NCBI RefSeq assembly: GCF_018474015.1
Contig: NZ_JAHCSG010000003.1
Coordinates: 62,001-126,000, forward strand
Direction of reading: 5' to 3'
Source of the DNA: Williamsia sp. CHRR-6
Lineage (GTDB): Bacteria > Actinomycetota > Actinomycetes > Mycobacteriales > Mycobacteriaceae
Length of the DNA: 64,000 bases
The translations under genes and the position numbers were made by a program. The notes below the pieces were generated by a model, which saw only the letters and a program-made list of their open reading frames with translations, made no database searches and had not been told where the DNA came from. Positions 52,618 to 60,620 of the stretch are shown here, in pieces (the first letter of the stretch is position 1; every line of letters starts with the position of its first letter).

Positions 52618-53151
52618 TCAGCGCATGTTGGTGATGTAGGTGCGACCGGTGCCAAAGCAGTACTTTCCGGTGGTGCTGTCGTAGGCGATGGCGAAGCCAC
52701 CGCTGCACTTGACCCCGGGATCGCCGGCCAACGCCGTGCCCCCGATGCCGGCGATCGCCACGGTCAGTCCACCGCGACGGGCCTGGGCCAACGCATATCC
52801 GCCCGGCCCAGCGGTCACCGAGTAACTGGTGCCCCGCGTGGCCGCGCCGGCCAGCGCCGTGGACTTGGCGCCGAGGTTGTAGGCGTTGGCCTTGCCGTTG
52901 GTGCGAGCCGAGGCGATGGCGGTACCGACCCCGGTGCGCTCCTCGGCATGTGCACGCGCCGCACCCTCGCCGCGCGCCCCACACGCCTGATCCGGCGTGG
53001 TGCGAAACGCCGCCTTGCCGTTGGTCGAGTCACAGACCACCGGGGCCGCCGAGGCGCCCCCCACACCCGACAACGACATCACCGTCACCGCCCCCACTCC
53101 GGCGAGAAGTGCAGCGACAGAACGGGAAACAAGCCGAGGACGGCGAATCAT
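52618..53151 (-). CDS. Small secreted protein (DUF6764-like)
   Basis: A 177-residue exported protein. The signal peptide (MIRRPRLVSRSVAALLAGVG..., cleavage near GASA-AP around residue 37) is followed by a Gly/Ala-rich domain with four cysteines (VVCDST, QACGARG, VKCSGG, KYCFGT) able to form two disulphides. The pattern resembles DUF6764 proteins of Gordonia and relatives; this is from memory and tentative. No function is known. I start at ATG 53151; the longer in-frame start would add a non-signal extension. Confidence 0.72.
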   Translation of the reverse strand: MIRRPRLVSRSVAALLAGVGAVTVMSLSGVGGASAAPVVCDSTNGKAAFRTTPDQACGARGEGAARAHAEERTGVGTAIASARTNGKANAYNLGAKSTALAGAATRGTSYSVTAGPGGYALAQARRGGLTVAIAGIGGTALAGDPGVKCSGGFAIAYDSTTGKYCFGTGRTYITNMR

Positions 53152-53268
53152 GATGAACCCCAGTGCGTGAGAGCGGCGAATGCGACGCCGATCAGCGTCG
53201 AACACCGCCGAGGGTACTCCCCGCGAGCAGCCCACGACGGCAACCCCACGCAGGCCATCGTCGACCGA

Positions 53269-53706
53269 TCAGGACACGCGACGCTTGGCCTCGGCGATGA
53301 GGCCCTTCTTGGCGGTGTCGACCGCGATCTTCTGCGCCTGCTTGACGATCAGACCGGGCAGCTTGATCTTCAGATCGGCCTCGAGCTCGAACACCACCCG
53401 CGAACCCTTGGACGTCTCGGAGATGGTGTAGCTACCCACCTGCGAGTTGAGCTGACTGCTCTCCAGCAGATTCCACGAGCATCCGGTGTCGGTCCACTGG
53501 TACTCCAGGACCTCCCTGTCGTTGATGCCGGCCATGTTCACCTCGAGCGCCACCTTGAACGGCTTGCCGTCAGGGTGCGACTCCAGGACCGAGGCGCTCT
53601 TGTGCGGGCCCGACCACTCCGGCAACGCGTCCACATCCAGCAGGATCTCCATGATCACCGAGGGCGGAGCGTCGACATCGAACTCGGTGGTTGCTTTCAC
53701 AGGCAT
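53269..53706 (-). CDS. SRPBCC family protein (polyketide cyclase-like)
   Basis: A 145-residue helix-grip protein: VKATTEFDVDAPPSVIMEIL, DVDALPEWSGPHKSASVLE, then alternating strands and a final helix (LIVKQAQKIAVDTAKKGLIA). This is the mycobacterial small SRPBCC type that begins MPVKATxEF, presumably binding a lipid or other hydrophobic molecule. The gene is downstream of a leftward gene of unknown function, separated by a tandem repeat. Confidence 0.82.
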   Translation of the reverse strand: MPVKATTEFDVDAPPSVIMEILLDVDALPEWSGPHKSASVLESHPDGKPFKVALEVNMAGINDREVLEYQWTDTGCSWNLLESSQLNSQVGSYTISETSKGSRVVFELEADLKIKLPGLIVKQAQKIAVDTAKKGLIAEAKRRVS

Positions 53707-53739
53707 GGTCGCAGAATCTACCCGACCGCACCCGCCACG

Positions 53740-53811
53740 TTCGTGCTCTTGGAGACTGCAACCACTCGCGCTCTTCGAGACGCAGTGCCTACTCGCGCTC
53801 TTCGAGACGCA
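53740..53811 (-). repeat. Tandem intergenic repeat around a stop codon
   Basis: ACTCGCGCTCTTCGAGACGC is present twice with 27-base spacing (from 53764 and 53791), and a degenerate third copy lies at 53740-53760. The stop codon (TAG, 53791-53789) of the upstream gene falls at the edge of one copy, so the repeat encodes its last residues (EERE). Confidence 0.7.
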
Positions 53812-54463
53812 GGGGCCAGGCCTCGTCCGGAATGTCCTGCAATCGACACGGCCGGTCCACCGCGGTGAACCACCCGCTGAACTGCAACACGTCGCCGAGG
53901 ATCCGATTGCGCACCGTCACATCGACCCGGAAGCGTTGGTGCTCGTCGTCCCACTCCTCCACGTACCGCATGGTCGACGCGAGCAGGCCACGCATACCCA
54001 CCTTCGCCGCCTTGCCCAGGAACTGCATCGGCTCGGTCTCCTGGATCAGTGAACCCCGCGGGCCCACCCGAGTGTGCAGCACAAACAGCACATCAGGCCC
54101 GTCGCCGAGGTAGTTCACCATCCCCGACTGCCCGTTGACCAGCAACGAATGCAAACCCTGATCGCCCTGCGAGTAGGCGAACCGATACAGCATCGCCAGG
54201 TTCTCCCGACCCCTCTCGTCGCGGTAGCAGTAGGTCTCCTGGGTGAACGGCACCAACCGACTGGTGGTGGTGGGCATGACGTTGCGCTTGCGGAACAGTC
54301 GCGCAACCGGCGGGGTGAGCAACGACGTCGATCGCACCGAGTCGATCATCCCGGTGGCCGTCTGCGCCACGTCCGATGTCGAGTCGATGGAGTAGCGCCA
54401 CGCGATGTTGGGGTGCAGACGATCGAAATCCGCACCCATGGCGTCGCGGAAGATCGGGCTCAT
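53789..54463 (-). CDS. DUF4166-like protein
   Basis: A 224-residue protein without signal peptide or membrane helix. SPIFRDAMGADFDRLHPNIAWRYS at the N-terminus and the later beta-rich part with PFTQETYCYRDERGRE resemble the DUF4166 family, as far as I can recall; confidence in the name is modest. Function unknown. It diverges from the acyl-ACP thioesterase gene. Its last codons come from a tandem repeat, suggesting that the 3' end has been altered by repeat insertion. Confidence 0.62.
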   Translation of the reverse strand: MSPIFRDAMGADFDRLHPNIAWRYSIDSTSDVAQTATGMIDSVRSTSLLTPPVARLFRKRNVMPTTTSRLVPFTQETYCYRDERGRENLAMLYRFAYSQGDQGLHSLLVNGQSGMVNYLGDGPDVLFVLHTRVGPRGSLIQETEPMQFLGKAAKVGMRGLLASTMRYVEEWDDEHQRFRVDVTVRNRILGDVLQFSGWFTAVDRPCRLQDIPDEAWPLRLEERE

Positions 54464-54637
54464 TGCACCGGACCACGGGACATGTGACCGCGACCAGACA
54501 CGGCGTCACCCACACGCGGGATCGAACCGATGGCGACCATGGACGCTGAATCTACTACCGCCACAGCCGCCCCACCCCACAAGGCCACGGTGACGTAGGT
54601 TCGTCGATGTGATCGACGAACCGCGGGGAGAACCGCG

Positions 54638-55399
54638 ATGACCCTGGATCAACCACTGGCGCAACGACCAGACGCCGGCTACGTGTTCGAGACCTCGTGG
54701 CCGTTGGCCAGCGGCGACATCGACCAGTTCGAGCGGCTCAGCGTCGACGGCGTGGCCCGCTACCTCCAGGAGGCCGGCGCCCAACACCTCGTCCACGCAG
54801 AGGCCTTCGACGCCCACCCGTTCTGGATCGTCCGGCGCACCGTCATGGACGTGCATCAACCGATCGCCTGGCCCGACAAGATCCATCTGGCCCGATGGTG
54901 TTCCGGCATCTCGCCGCGCTGGTGCAACATGCGGGTGCGGGTCACCAGCGAGGGCGGCGGGCTGATCGAGACCGAAGGCTTTTGGATCAACATGAACATG
55001 GAGACCAAGGGGCCCTCGCGGATGGAAGATCACTTCTTCGATCGGCTGGCCACCACCACCGACGAACACCGGTTGCGGTGGCGGCCGTGGCTGACCGAGC
55101 CGGTGAATGCGGTCCACGAGCAGCCGTTCGCATTGCGGCGCAGCGACACCGACCGTCTCGACCACGTGAACAACTCGATCTACCTCCAAGCGATGCGCGA
55201 GGTGTTCCCTCAGGTCAGCGACCTGGTCGACGGGCCGTTTCGGCTGGTGATCGAATACAACAAGCCGATCACCTTCGGCGAAGACGTCCGCATCGCCACC
55301 GCGCCCGAGCAGAGTGCTGACGGCCGCGATGGCCTGCGGTTCTGGATGACCGTCGACGGAGACCCCCGCACCCACGCGATCCTCACCACCATCCCCTGA
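54638..55399 (+). CDS. Acyl-ACP thioesterase family protein
   Basis: A 253-residue double hot-dog protein of the acyl-ACP thioesterase family. The first hot-dog contains SVDGVARYLQEAGAQHLV and WIVRRTVMDVHQPIAW; the second begins QPFALRRSDTDRLDHVNNSIYLQAM, a typical catalytic-helix pattern. It would release fatty acids from ACP or CoA. GGGGAG lies upstream of the ATG. The gene is followed by a six-unit 21-bp repeat array. A link to the FAAL operon 4 kb away is possible but not shown. Confidence 0.86.
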   Translation: MTLDQPLAQRPDAGYVFETSWPLASGDIDQFERLSVDGVARYLQEAGAQHLVHAEAFDAHPFWIVRRTVMDVHQPIAWPDKIHLARWCSGISPRWCNMRVRVTSEGGGLIETEGFWINMNMETKGPSRMEDHFFDRLATTTDEHRLRWRPWLTEPVNAVHEQPFALRRSDTDRLDHVNNSIYLQAMREVFPQVSDLVDGPFRLVIEYNKPITFGEDVRIATAPEQSADGRDGLRFWMTVDGDPRTHAILTTIP

Positions 55400-55401
55400 C
55401 C

Positions 55402-55527
55402 CGTCGAGTGGGCGCTAATCCCCGTCGAGTGGGCGGAAGTCCACGTCGAGTGGGCGGAAGTCCCCGTCGAGTGGGCGCTAATCCCCGTCGAGTGGGCGCT
55501 AATCCCCGTCGAGTGGGCGGAAGACGA
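55402..55527 (+). repeat. 21-bp tandem repeat array (CGTCGAGTGGGCG family)
   Basis: Six units spaced by exactly 21 bases, with the core CGTCGAGTGGGCG starting at 55402, 55423, 55444, 55465, 55486 and 55507. Spacer bases alternate between CTAATCCC and GAAGTCCC types. It is the reverse complement of the array at 22812-22916. It lies between two co-directional genes and has one orientation only. Confidence 0.88.
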
Positions 55528-55543
55528 GACATTGCGCTTCTCT

Positions 55544-55583
55544 CAGTACGCGCGTACGGTTTTCTTTCAGTACACGCGTACTG
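55544..55583. promoter_or_regulatory. Paired palindromic operators before the Tam-like gene
   Basis: GTACGCGCGTAC (55546-55557) is a perfect palindrome. CAGTACACGCGTACTG (55568-55583) is a 16-base palindrome with only the central pair off. Their centres are about 24 bases apart, and both sit 18-57 bases upstream of ATG 55601. This looks like a double site for a TetR-type dimer; no regulator gene is adjacent. Confidence 0.55.
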
Positions 55584-55600
55584 CTAGCGGAGGTGTCTCT

Positions 55601-56362
55601 ATGTGGAGCCCGGATCAATACCTGACCTACGCCGCTCTCCGTGGGCGTCCGTATTGGGAACTACTCTCCCGGATCGGCTGCGATGACCCCCGCCGGATCG
55701 TCGATCTCGGTTGCGGCCCAGGCAATCTCACCGAGCACCTCGCTTCACGCTGGCCCAACGCGATAATCGAGGCGATCGATTCGTCGGCAGAGATGGTGAC
55801 CGCCGCGCGGGCTCGTGGGGTACACGCGCAGGTGCAGGATGTGCGCGACTGGCATCCGACGCCCGGCACCGACATCGTCATTTCCAACGCCACCCTGCAG
55901 TGGGTATCGGACCATCGGGACCTGTTGACGCGTTGGCCCACCGAACTTCACGTGGGCTCGTGGATGGCGATACAGGTACCTGGCAACTTCGATGCACCGT
56001 CACACCGGATCATCCGAGCGCTGGCCGAGTCGCCCATGTGGCGCCCGCAGCTCGGTGGACTGTTACGAGGACCAGAGACCGTCGACGACCCGACCGGATA
56101 TGCGCGCCTCCTGGAGGCTGTGGGTTGTGTCGTAGATGCCTGGGAGACAACATATCTGCAGTCGCTGACCGGACCCGATCCGGTGTTGGAGTGGGTGACC
56201 GGAACCGCCTTGACCCCTGTGCGTGATGTCCTCGACGACGACGACTGGGACCGATTTCGCCGCGACCTGGCGCCCCGACTGCGAGCCGCGTACCCACCCG
56301 CGATCGATGGCCGAACCCACTTCCCGTTCCGGCGCGTGTTCGCGGTCGCCCAGGTGAGGTGA
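55601..56362 (+). CDS. tam: Trans-aconitate 2-methyltransferase-like protein
   Basis: A 253-residue SAM-dependent methyltransferase with the Tam pattern: WSPDQYLTYAALRGRPYWELL, motif I RRIVDLGCGPGNLTEHL, VISNATLQWVSDH, AIQVPGNFDAPSH, WETTYLQSL and the closing FPFRRVFAVAQV. Tam methylates trans-aconitate, a spontaneous by-product of the TCA cycle that inhibits aconitase. I start at ATG 55601 with AGCGGAGG about ten bases upstream; the TTG at 55532 would run through the operator palindromes. It is followed by an inverted repeat array. Confidence 0.88.
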   Translation: MWSPDQYLTYAALRGRPYWELLSRIGCDDPRRIVDLGCGPGNLTEHLASRWPNAIIEAIDSSAEMVTAARARGVHAQVQDVRDWHPTPGTDIVISNATLQWVSDHRDLLTRWPTELHVGSWMAIQVPGNFDAPSHRIIRALAESPMWRPQLGGLLRGPETVDDPTGYARLLEAVGCVVDAWETTYLQSLTGPDPVLEWVTGTALTPVRDVLDDDDWDRFRRDLAPRLRAAYPPAIDGRTHFPFRRVFAVAQVR

Positions 56363-56377
56363 CCCGTTCACCCCGTC

Positions 56378-56535
56378 GAGCGGGCCGAAAACATGCGTCG
56401 AGCGTGCCGAAAACCCCAGTCCACCGTGCCGTTCCTGGCTGTCCGCGACCGTTCGGCACGCTCGACGCCCTACTTCGGCACGCTCGACGCCTCACTTCGG
56501 CACGCTCGACGCCTCACTTCGGCACGGTCGACGGG
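56378..56535. repeat. Inverted 22-bp repeat array between convergent genes
   Basis: Forward cores (GGCCGAAA, GTGCCGAAA and a decayed GTGCCGTTC) lie 22 bases apart at 56382, 56404 and 56426. Reverse cores TTCGGCAC follow at 56452, 56474, 56496 and 56518, also 22 apart. The two arms can pair into a long stem between the Tam-like gene and the converging nicotinamidase gene. Same family as 5357-5760. Confidence 0.85.
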
Positions 56536-56536
56536 G

Positions 56537-57118
56537 TCAGATCGAGTCGACCAGCTCGATCCCGGCGTCCTTCATCTCGACCAGTGCAGCCTGCGACGAC
56601 TCTGCCGCCACCCCGGCGACCAGCGGGGTGAGGACCCGGACCGCCACGCCTGTCCCCAGCGCATCGAGGGCCGATGCGCGTACGCAGTAGTCGGTGGCGA
56701 TACCCACCACATCCACATCGGTGATGCCCTGTTCGGTCAGCACCGCAGCCAGCCCCGACCCGGAGTCGGTGATGCCTTCGAACATCGAATAGGCCGGTAC
56801 CCCTTGGCCTTTCTTCACATGCACATGTACGCCCGAGACGTCGAGGTCGGGGTGGTACTCCGCGCCGGGGGTACCCGACACACAGTGCACCGGCCACGTG
56901 TTGACGAAGTCGGGCGGCGACCCGGTGGCGAAGTGACCGCCGTTGTCGCTCATCGGCAGATGCCAGTCGCGTGAGGCGACCACCAGCGCGTAGTCGCCCG
57001 CGCGCTCGGCGAGGAACGCGGTGACGTCGCGGGCGACTGCGGCCCCGCCGTCCACCCCCAGGGCACCGCCCTCGGTGAAGTCGTTCTGGACGTCGACGAT
57101 CAACAGTGCTCTGGACAT
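56537..57118 (-). CDS. pncA: Nicotinamidase/pyrazinamidase
   Basis: A 193-residue isochorismatase-fold amidase that converts nicotinamide to nicotinate for NAD recycling. The catalytic Asp is in LIVDVQNDF (Asp8), the nucleophilic Cys in GIATDYCVRAS (near 142), and the Lys in HVKKGQG. The metal site Asp-His-His is visible as SRDWHLPMSDNGGHF. I start at ATG 57118 (MSRALLIVDV), which fits the family; ten upstream codons are open but unlikely. Confidence 0.93.
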   Translation of the reverse strand: MSRALLIVDVQNDFTEGGALGVDGGAAVARDVTAFLAERAGDYALVVASRDWHLPMSDNGGHFATGSPPDFVNTWPVHCVSGTPGAEYHPDLDVSGVHVHVKKGQGVPAYSMFEGITDSGSGLAAVLTEQGITDVDVVGIATDYCVRASALDALGTGVAVRVLTPLVAGVAAESSQAALVEMKDAGIELVDSI

Positions 57119-57152
57119 GGCCCCGATGGTAGCGGCGCGTGGCCCCACAAAG

Positions 57153-58976
57153 TCAGGGTCGGACGCGCACCACCTGCGGGTCGTGGTCGGAGGTCTGATC
57201 GGCGAACTCTGCGTTGAGGTGGATCACCTCGTAGCGGGCGAACAGCCGCAGCGACTGCGACAGGACGATGTGGTCGAGCACCTGTGACACCCCACTGAAC
57301 ACATAGGTGTACTGCGCGGCCCCCGGCACGGTGGTGATCATGTCGGTGAGCCCGGTTCCGTTGCCCGTCAACGTCTTCAGGGCCGGGCTGAACTGGTAGT
57401 CGTTGAGATCGCCTGCGATGACCACCTTGGCGCGCGGATCGATGGCCTGCAGCGACTTGATCCAGTTGTTCTCCACGGTGGCCTGGGCCACGCGTTGGGT
57501 CTCCGACGAGCGGGTGGGCGGCTGGAAGCGCCCGTCGGCCGATTGATCGCCGCCCTTGGAGTTGAAGTGGTTGCCCACCACGAACACGGTCTTGCCGTTG
57601 AAGGTGAACTCTCCCACCAGCGGCTTGCGGCTGGTCTGCCACGCCGGGTTGGTGGGGTCGATGCGACCTGGCGAGATACTCAGCGCGGCAGCACCGTTGG
57701 CGCCTTTGACCGGCTGGGTGCCCACCGTGGGCGACGGGGTACCGCGATCGACGAAGCTGACCCGGGCCGGGTTGAACAGGAACACGATGCGGATGTTGCC
57801 GCCGGGCTGTCCGCCATCAGCATCGTTGACCGGATCGATGCTGCGACTTTCATACGCCGGGCCGCCGGCCGCCTTGACTGCCGCGGTCAGGGTGGCGACG
57901 GTGGCGTCGGAGGCCACGGTGCCGTCGTCGGCGGCGCCGGAATTGTCCTGCACCTCTTCGACGGCGATGATGTCCGGGCTGGCGAGGTTGGTGACGATGC
58001 CCTTGGCCAGTGCTGCGTACTTGGCCGGAGAGTCCTTGGGGGCAAGGTTTTCCACGTTGTAGGTGGCCACCGAGAGCTCACCGGTCCGCGCGGGCGAGGC
58101 GACCGTCGCGTTGAGCCCGCCCGAGGTGACGGGCGGCAGCGTGGTGGCGGTGACGGTGTAGCCGCCGAACTGCGACCAGCCGACCGGCCCGATCAGCGAG
58201 CCGTTGAACCGGTCGCCCACGAACAGCTTGGGTTTGGTGCCGTCAAGGGTGGCCACGTGCACGCGGCCGGTGGGCAGGTTGTAGTCGCGCAGCACCACGC
58301 CGCCGCGGATGCTGGGCGAGGTGGCGGGCTTGGTGGTCACGTAGATGTCGCCGAAGCTGTTGCTGGGGGCGATGATTCGCGCGTTGTCAACCTGCACCCG
58401 GACACCCTCGCGTGACTCCCAGAACTCCTGAGCCGAACGCAGCGGGTTGACCCGATTGATGGTTTCGACATTGCCGCCGGCCACCCGCGGCGCGAAAAGG
58501 TTGGGCACGGTGGCCGGGGTGATGCGCTGCGCTGCTGGCAGCGGGTTGCCACCCGACACCCTGACGACAGTCGGTTTGGTGATCTCGGTGACGCTGAGGT
58601 TGCTTGTGGTGTCTGCGGTTTCACCAGAGGCCAGGGCCCGGAACTCGGCCACGGTGCCCGACACGGTCACCGAATCACCGGCGGTGACCGTGGTGGCCGA
58701 ACCGGTGAACACGAAGATGCCGTCGGAGGTGGCCGGGTCGCGGTCGGGGGTGGCCGACTGCATCCAGAACCCGCGCGAACCGGTGGTCTTCACCGCGGTG
58801 ACGATGCCCGGGACGTCGGTGACCTGCTGGCCCACCAGCGGCGAGCTGAACCCGGCGCCCTGGATGGCAGAGATGGCGGTGCCGGTGGGGGTGGGTGCGG
58901 CGTGGGCGACTGCGGGCAGGATCGCGGCCGACATCAGGACGGGGAGGGCGGTCGGCAAAACCGAGCGGATACGCAT
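57153..58976 (-). CDS. Secreted endonuclease/exonuclease/phosphatase-family nuclease
   Basis: A 607-residue exported protein. The signal peptide (about 1-26, ending VAHA-AP) is followed by an OB-fold-like region with TGSRGFWMQSATPDRDPATSDGIFVF, as in ExeM/NucH-type extracellular nucleases. The EEP domain follows: LSVATYNVENL, IIAVEEVQDN, VVGNHFNSKGG, VVIAGDLNDY and the terminal SDHDPQVVRV, giving the metal and catalytic residues. It probably degrades extracellular DNA for phosphate or nucleosides. I chose ATG 58976, where the signal peptide begins. Confidence 0.9.
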   Translation of the reverse strand: MRIRSVLPTALPVLMSAAILPAVAHAAPTPTGTAISAIQGAGFSSPLVGQQVTDVPGIVTAVKTTGSRGFWMQSATPDRDPATSDGIFVFTGSATTVTAGDSVTVSGTVAEFRALASGETADTTSNLSVTEITKPTVVRVSGGNPLPAAQRITPATVPNLFAPRVAGGNVETINRVNPLRSAQEFWESREGVRVQVDNARIIAPSNSFGDIYVTTKPATSPSIRGGVVLRDYNLPTGRVHVATLDGTKPKLFVGDRFNGSLIGPVGWSQFGGYTVTATTLPPVTSGGLNATVASPARTGELSVATYNVENLAPKDSPAKYAALAKGIVTNLASPDIIAVEEVQDNSGAADDGTVASDATVATLTAAVKAAGGPAYESRSIDPVNDADGGQPGGNIRIVFLFNPARVSFVDRGTPSPTVGTQPVKGANGAAALSISPGRIDPTNPAWQTSRKPLVGEFTFNGKTVFVVGNHFNSKGGDQSADGRFQPPTRSSETQRVAQATVENNWIKSLQAIDPRAKVVIAGDLNDYQFSPALKTLTGNGTGLTDMITTVPGAAQYTYVFSGVSQVLDHIVLSQSLRLFARYEVIHLNAEFADQTSDHDPQVVRVRP

Positions 58977-59037
58977 TTCGGTCACCTTAGTGACGCTAGC
59001 TACGAACGGGTGAACAACGATCGAACATTCCGGGTTA

Positions 59038-59790
59038 TCACAGGTCAAACGACGCGTGCATCTCCCAGAAGAGGATCTCCGCCTGCTCAGACGTGGACAC
59101 CGCGACGTGGTCGTCGAGGTCGGTGAAGCGGACGGCGTCACCGACGCTGAGGTCCAGCGGCGCGTCGAATTCGGTTCCGATGACGGTCGCGGAGCCCTGT
59201 GCGACGAACAGATGCCCGAACGGAGCGGGCGTGAGGGTGACCGGCCGACCGGGCTGCAACCGCGCGATATGGAGGGCCACAAAGCGATTGGCAATCGCGA
59301 TGGCGCCAGAGCCATGGTGCACAGCTCGACCAGACACCACCGGCACCAGATCTCCCCCGACCAGCCGCGCGGTCACGTCGGCCTCGGCGTACCCCGGGTC
59401 CAGTTCGTCGACGTCGGGCGGTAGCCACATCTGGATGACGTGAGCGGTGAGGTGCTCAGCACGTGGGGACGCGTTGCGTTCGGAGTGGGTGATGCCGCGT
59501 CCGGCTGTCATCCGTTGCACCACACCGGGGGTGATGAGACCGCAATTGCCCTGTGAATCCCGGTGCTCGATGGCACCGGCCAGCACCCAGGTGACGATCT
59601 CGGCGTTGCGATGCTGATGGGTGTCGAAGCCCGCGCCTGCGTCGACCAGGTCGTCGTTGTGGACCATCAACACACCGAAAGCGTTGGCGGCCAGATCGAA
59701 ACTGCCGGTTGCGGGAAACGACTGCCACGATGTGATGGCCCCGTCGCTCCAGCGGCGGCGTTCGTGCGAGCGGATCAGCCTGGTGTGCAC
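59038..59790 (-). CDS. Pirin family protein
   Basis: A 250-residue bicupin of the pirin/YhhW type. The metal-binding residues are visible in the N-terminal cupin: FDTHQHRNAEIVTWVL (two His near 56-58) and GRGITHSERN (His and Glu near 100-103). LTAHVIQMWLPP follows and a degenerate second cupin completes the fold. Some relatives are quercetin dioxygenases; the substrate here is unknown. GTG start. Confidence 0.9.
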   Translation of the reverse strand: MHTRLIRSHERRRWSDGAITSWQSFPATGSFDLAANAFGVLMVHNDDLVDAGAGFDTHQHRNAEIVTWVLAGAIEHRDSQGNCGLITPGVVQRMTAGRGITHSERNASPRAEHLTAHVIQMWLPPDVDELDPGYAEADVTARLVGGDLVPVVSGRAVHHGSGAIAIANRFVALHIARLQPGRPVTLTPAPFGHLFVAQGSATVIGTEFDAPLDLSVGDAVRFTDLDDHVAVSTSEQAEILFWEMHASFDL

Positions 59791-60044
59791 AGCAGCCAGT
59801 ATCTCTCACATTCTCCGGACACAAACCGGATGAACCCGACGACCGGCCACACACCCTGCGGTGATGCGCGCGGCGCAGCAGCATGTGGGCCTGGTGATTC
59901 TGTAGGACGCGGGAGTGATTTGGGGTGATTGACTGAAATATGCGTTTGCGCAATGGATTTCAGTGCTTTAACGTCTCCCGAAACGCAGTCGTCAGTGACC
60001 CGGCGTGGCCGGGGATCACCGCATCACCATCAAGGGGCCCTGTT

Positions 60045-60443
60045 ATGCATATTTCATTCACCAAGCGCATCGTGATGACTGCCGTAGTTGCCGTCGGCGT
60101 GATGGCCCCGCTGGCCATGGGCAGCGGAACCGCCTCGGCCAGAACGCCATTCACCGGTTACTGTTATCAATTCAACTCCGACCAGCCCGGCGTGGACAAC
60201 AAGCTCCGCATCCGTTACGAAGGCACGATCTCGGACTACACAGACAAATTGAGCTTCTTCTACGAGGCCACACTGCAGGAGTACACGGGCAACCGCGTCT
60301 ACACCGATGCGGGCCTGATCTACCGGCTCGGAGAGTTGAAGCCACTGAGCTACCCACAGCGCACCAACTGCGCCGACTTCAGCGCCTCGATCGCGAAGGT
60401 GACCAGGCAGCCGAAATGGGCGGCGTTCATCTACGGAGGTTGA
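60045..60443 (+). CDS. Small secreted protein of unknown family
   Basis: A 132-residue protein. The signal peptide (MHISFTKRIVMTAVVAVGVM..., cleavage near ASA-RT around residue 30) precedes a short mature domain with two cysteines (GYCYQF and TNCADF) that could form a disulphide. It has many Tyr and Asp residues but does not resemble the 32-33 kb paralogues. AAGGGG lies upstream of the ATG. The 254-base gap before it (59791-60044) holds no gene I can support. Confidence 0.7.
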   Translation: MHISFTKRIVMTAVVAVGVMAPLAMGSGTASARTPFTGYCYQFNSDQPGVDNKLRIRYEGTISDYTDKLSFFYEATLQEYTGNRVYTDAGLIYRLGELKPLSYPQRTNCADFSASIAKVTRQPKWAAFIYGG

Positions 60444-60620
60444 TGTCGGCTTTGAACCTCCGTGATCGCAACCGGCCGACACCCCCCACCATCGTCGACG
60501 CCCTGGTTGGCCGCGCGTACGGTCGTGTGCGGGCTGGGACCACAGCGATCAGATCGCGTCCCGCCGGAACGCACGTAGCGCGCTGTCACCGCTGCGGCAT
60601 CCAGACGACGGAGGCGAAAC

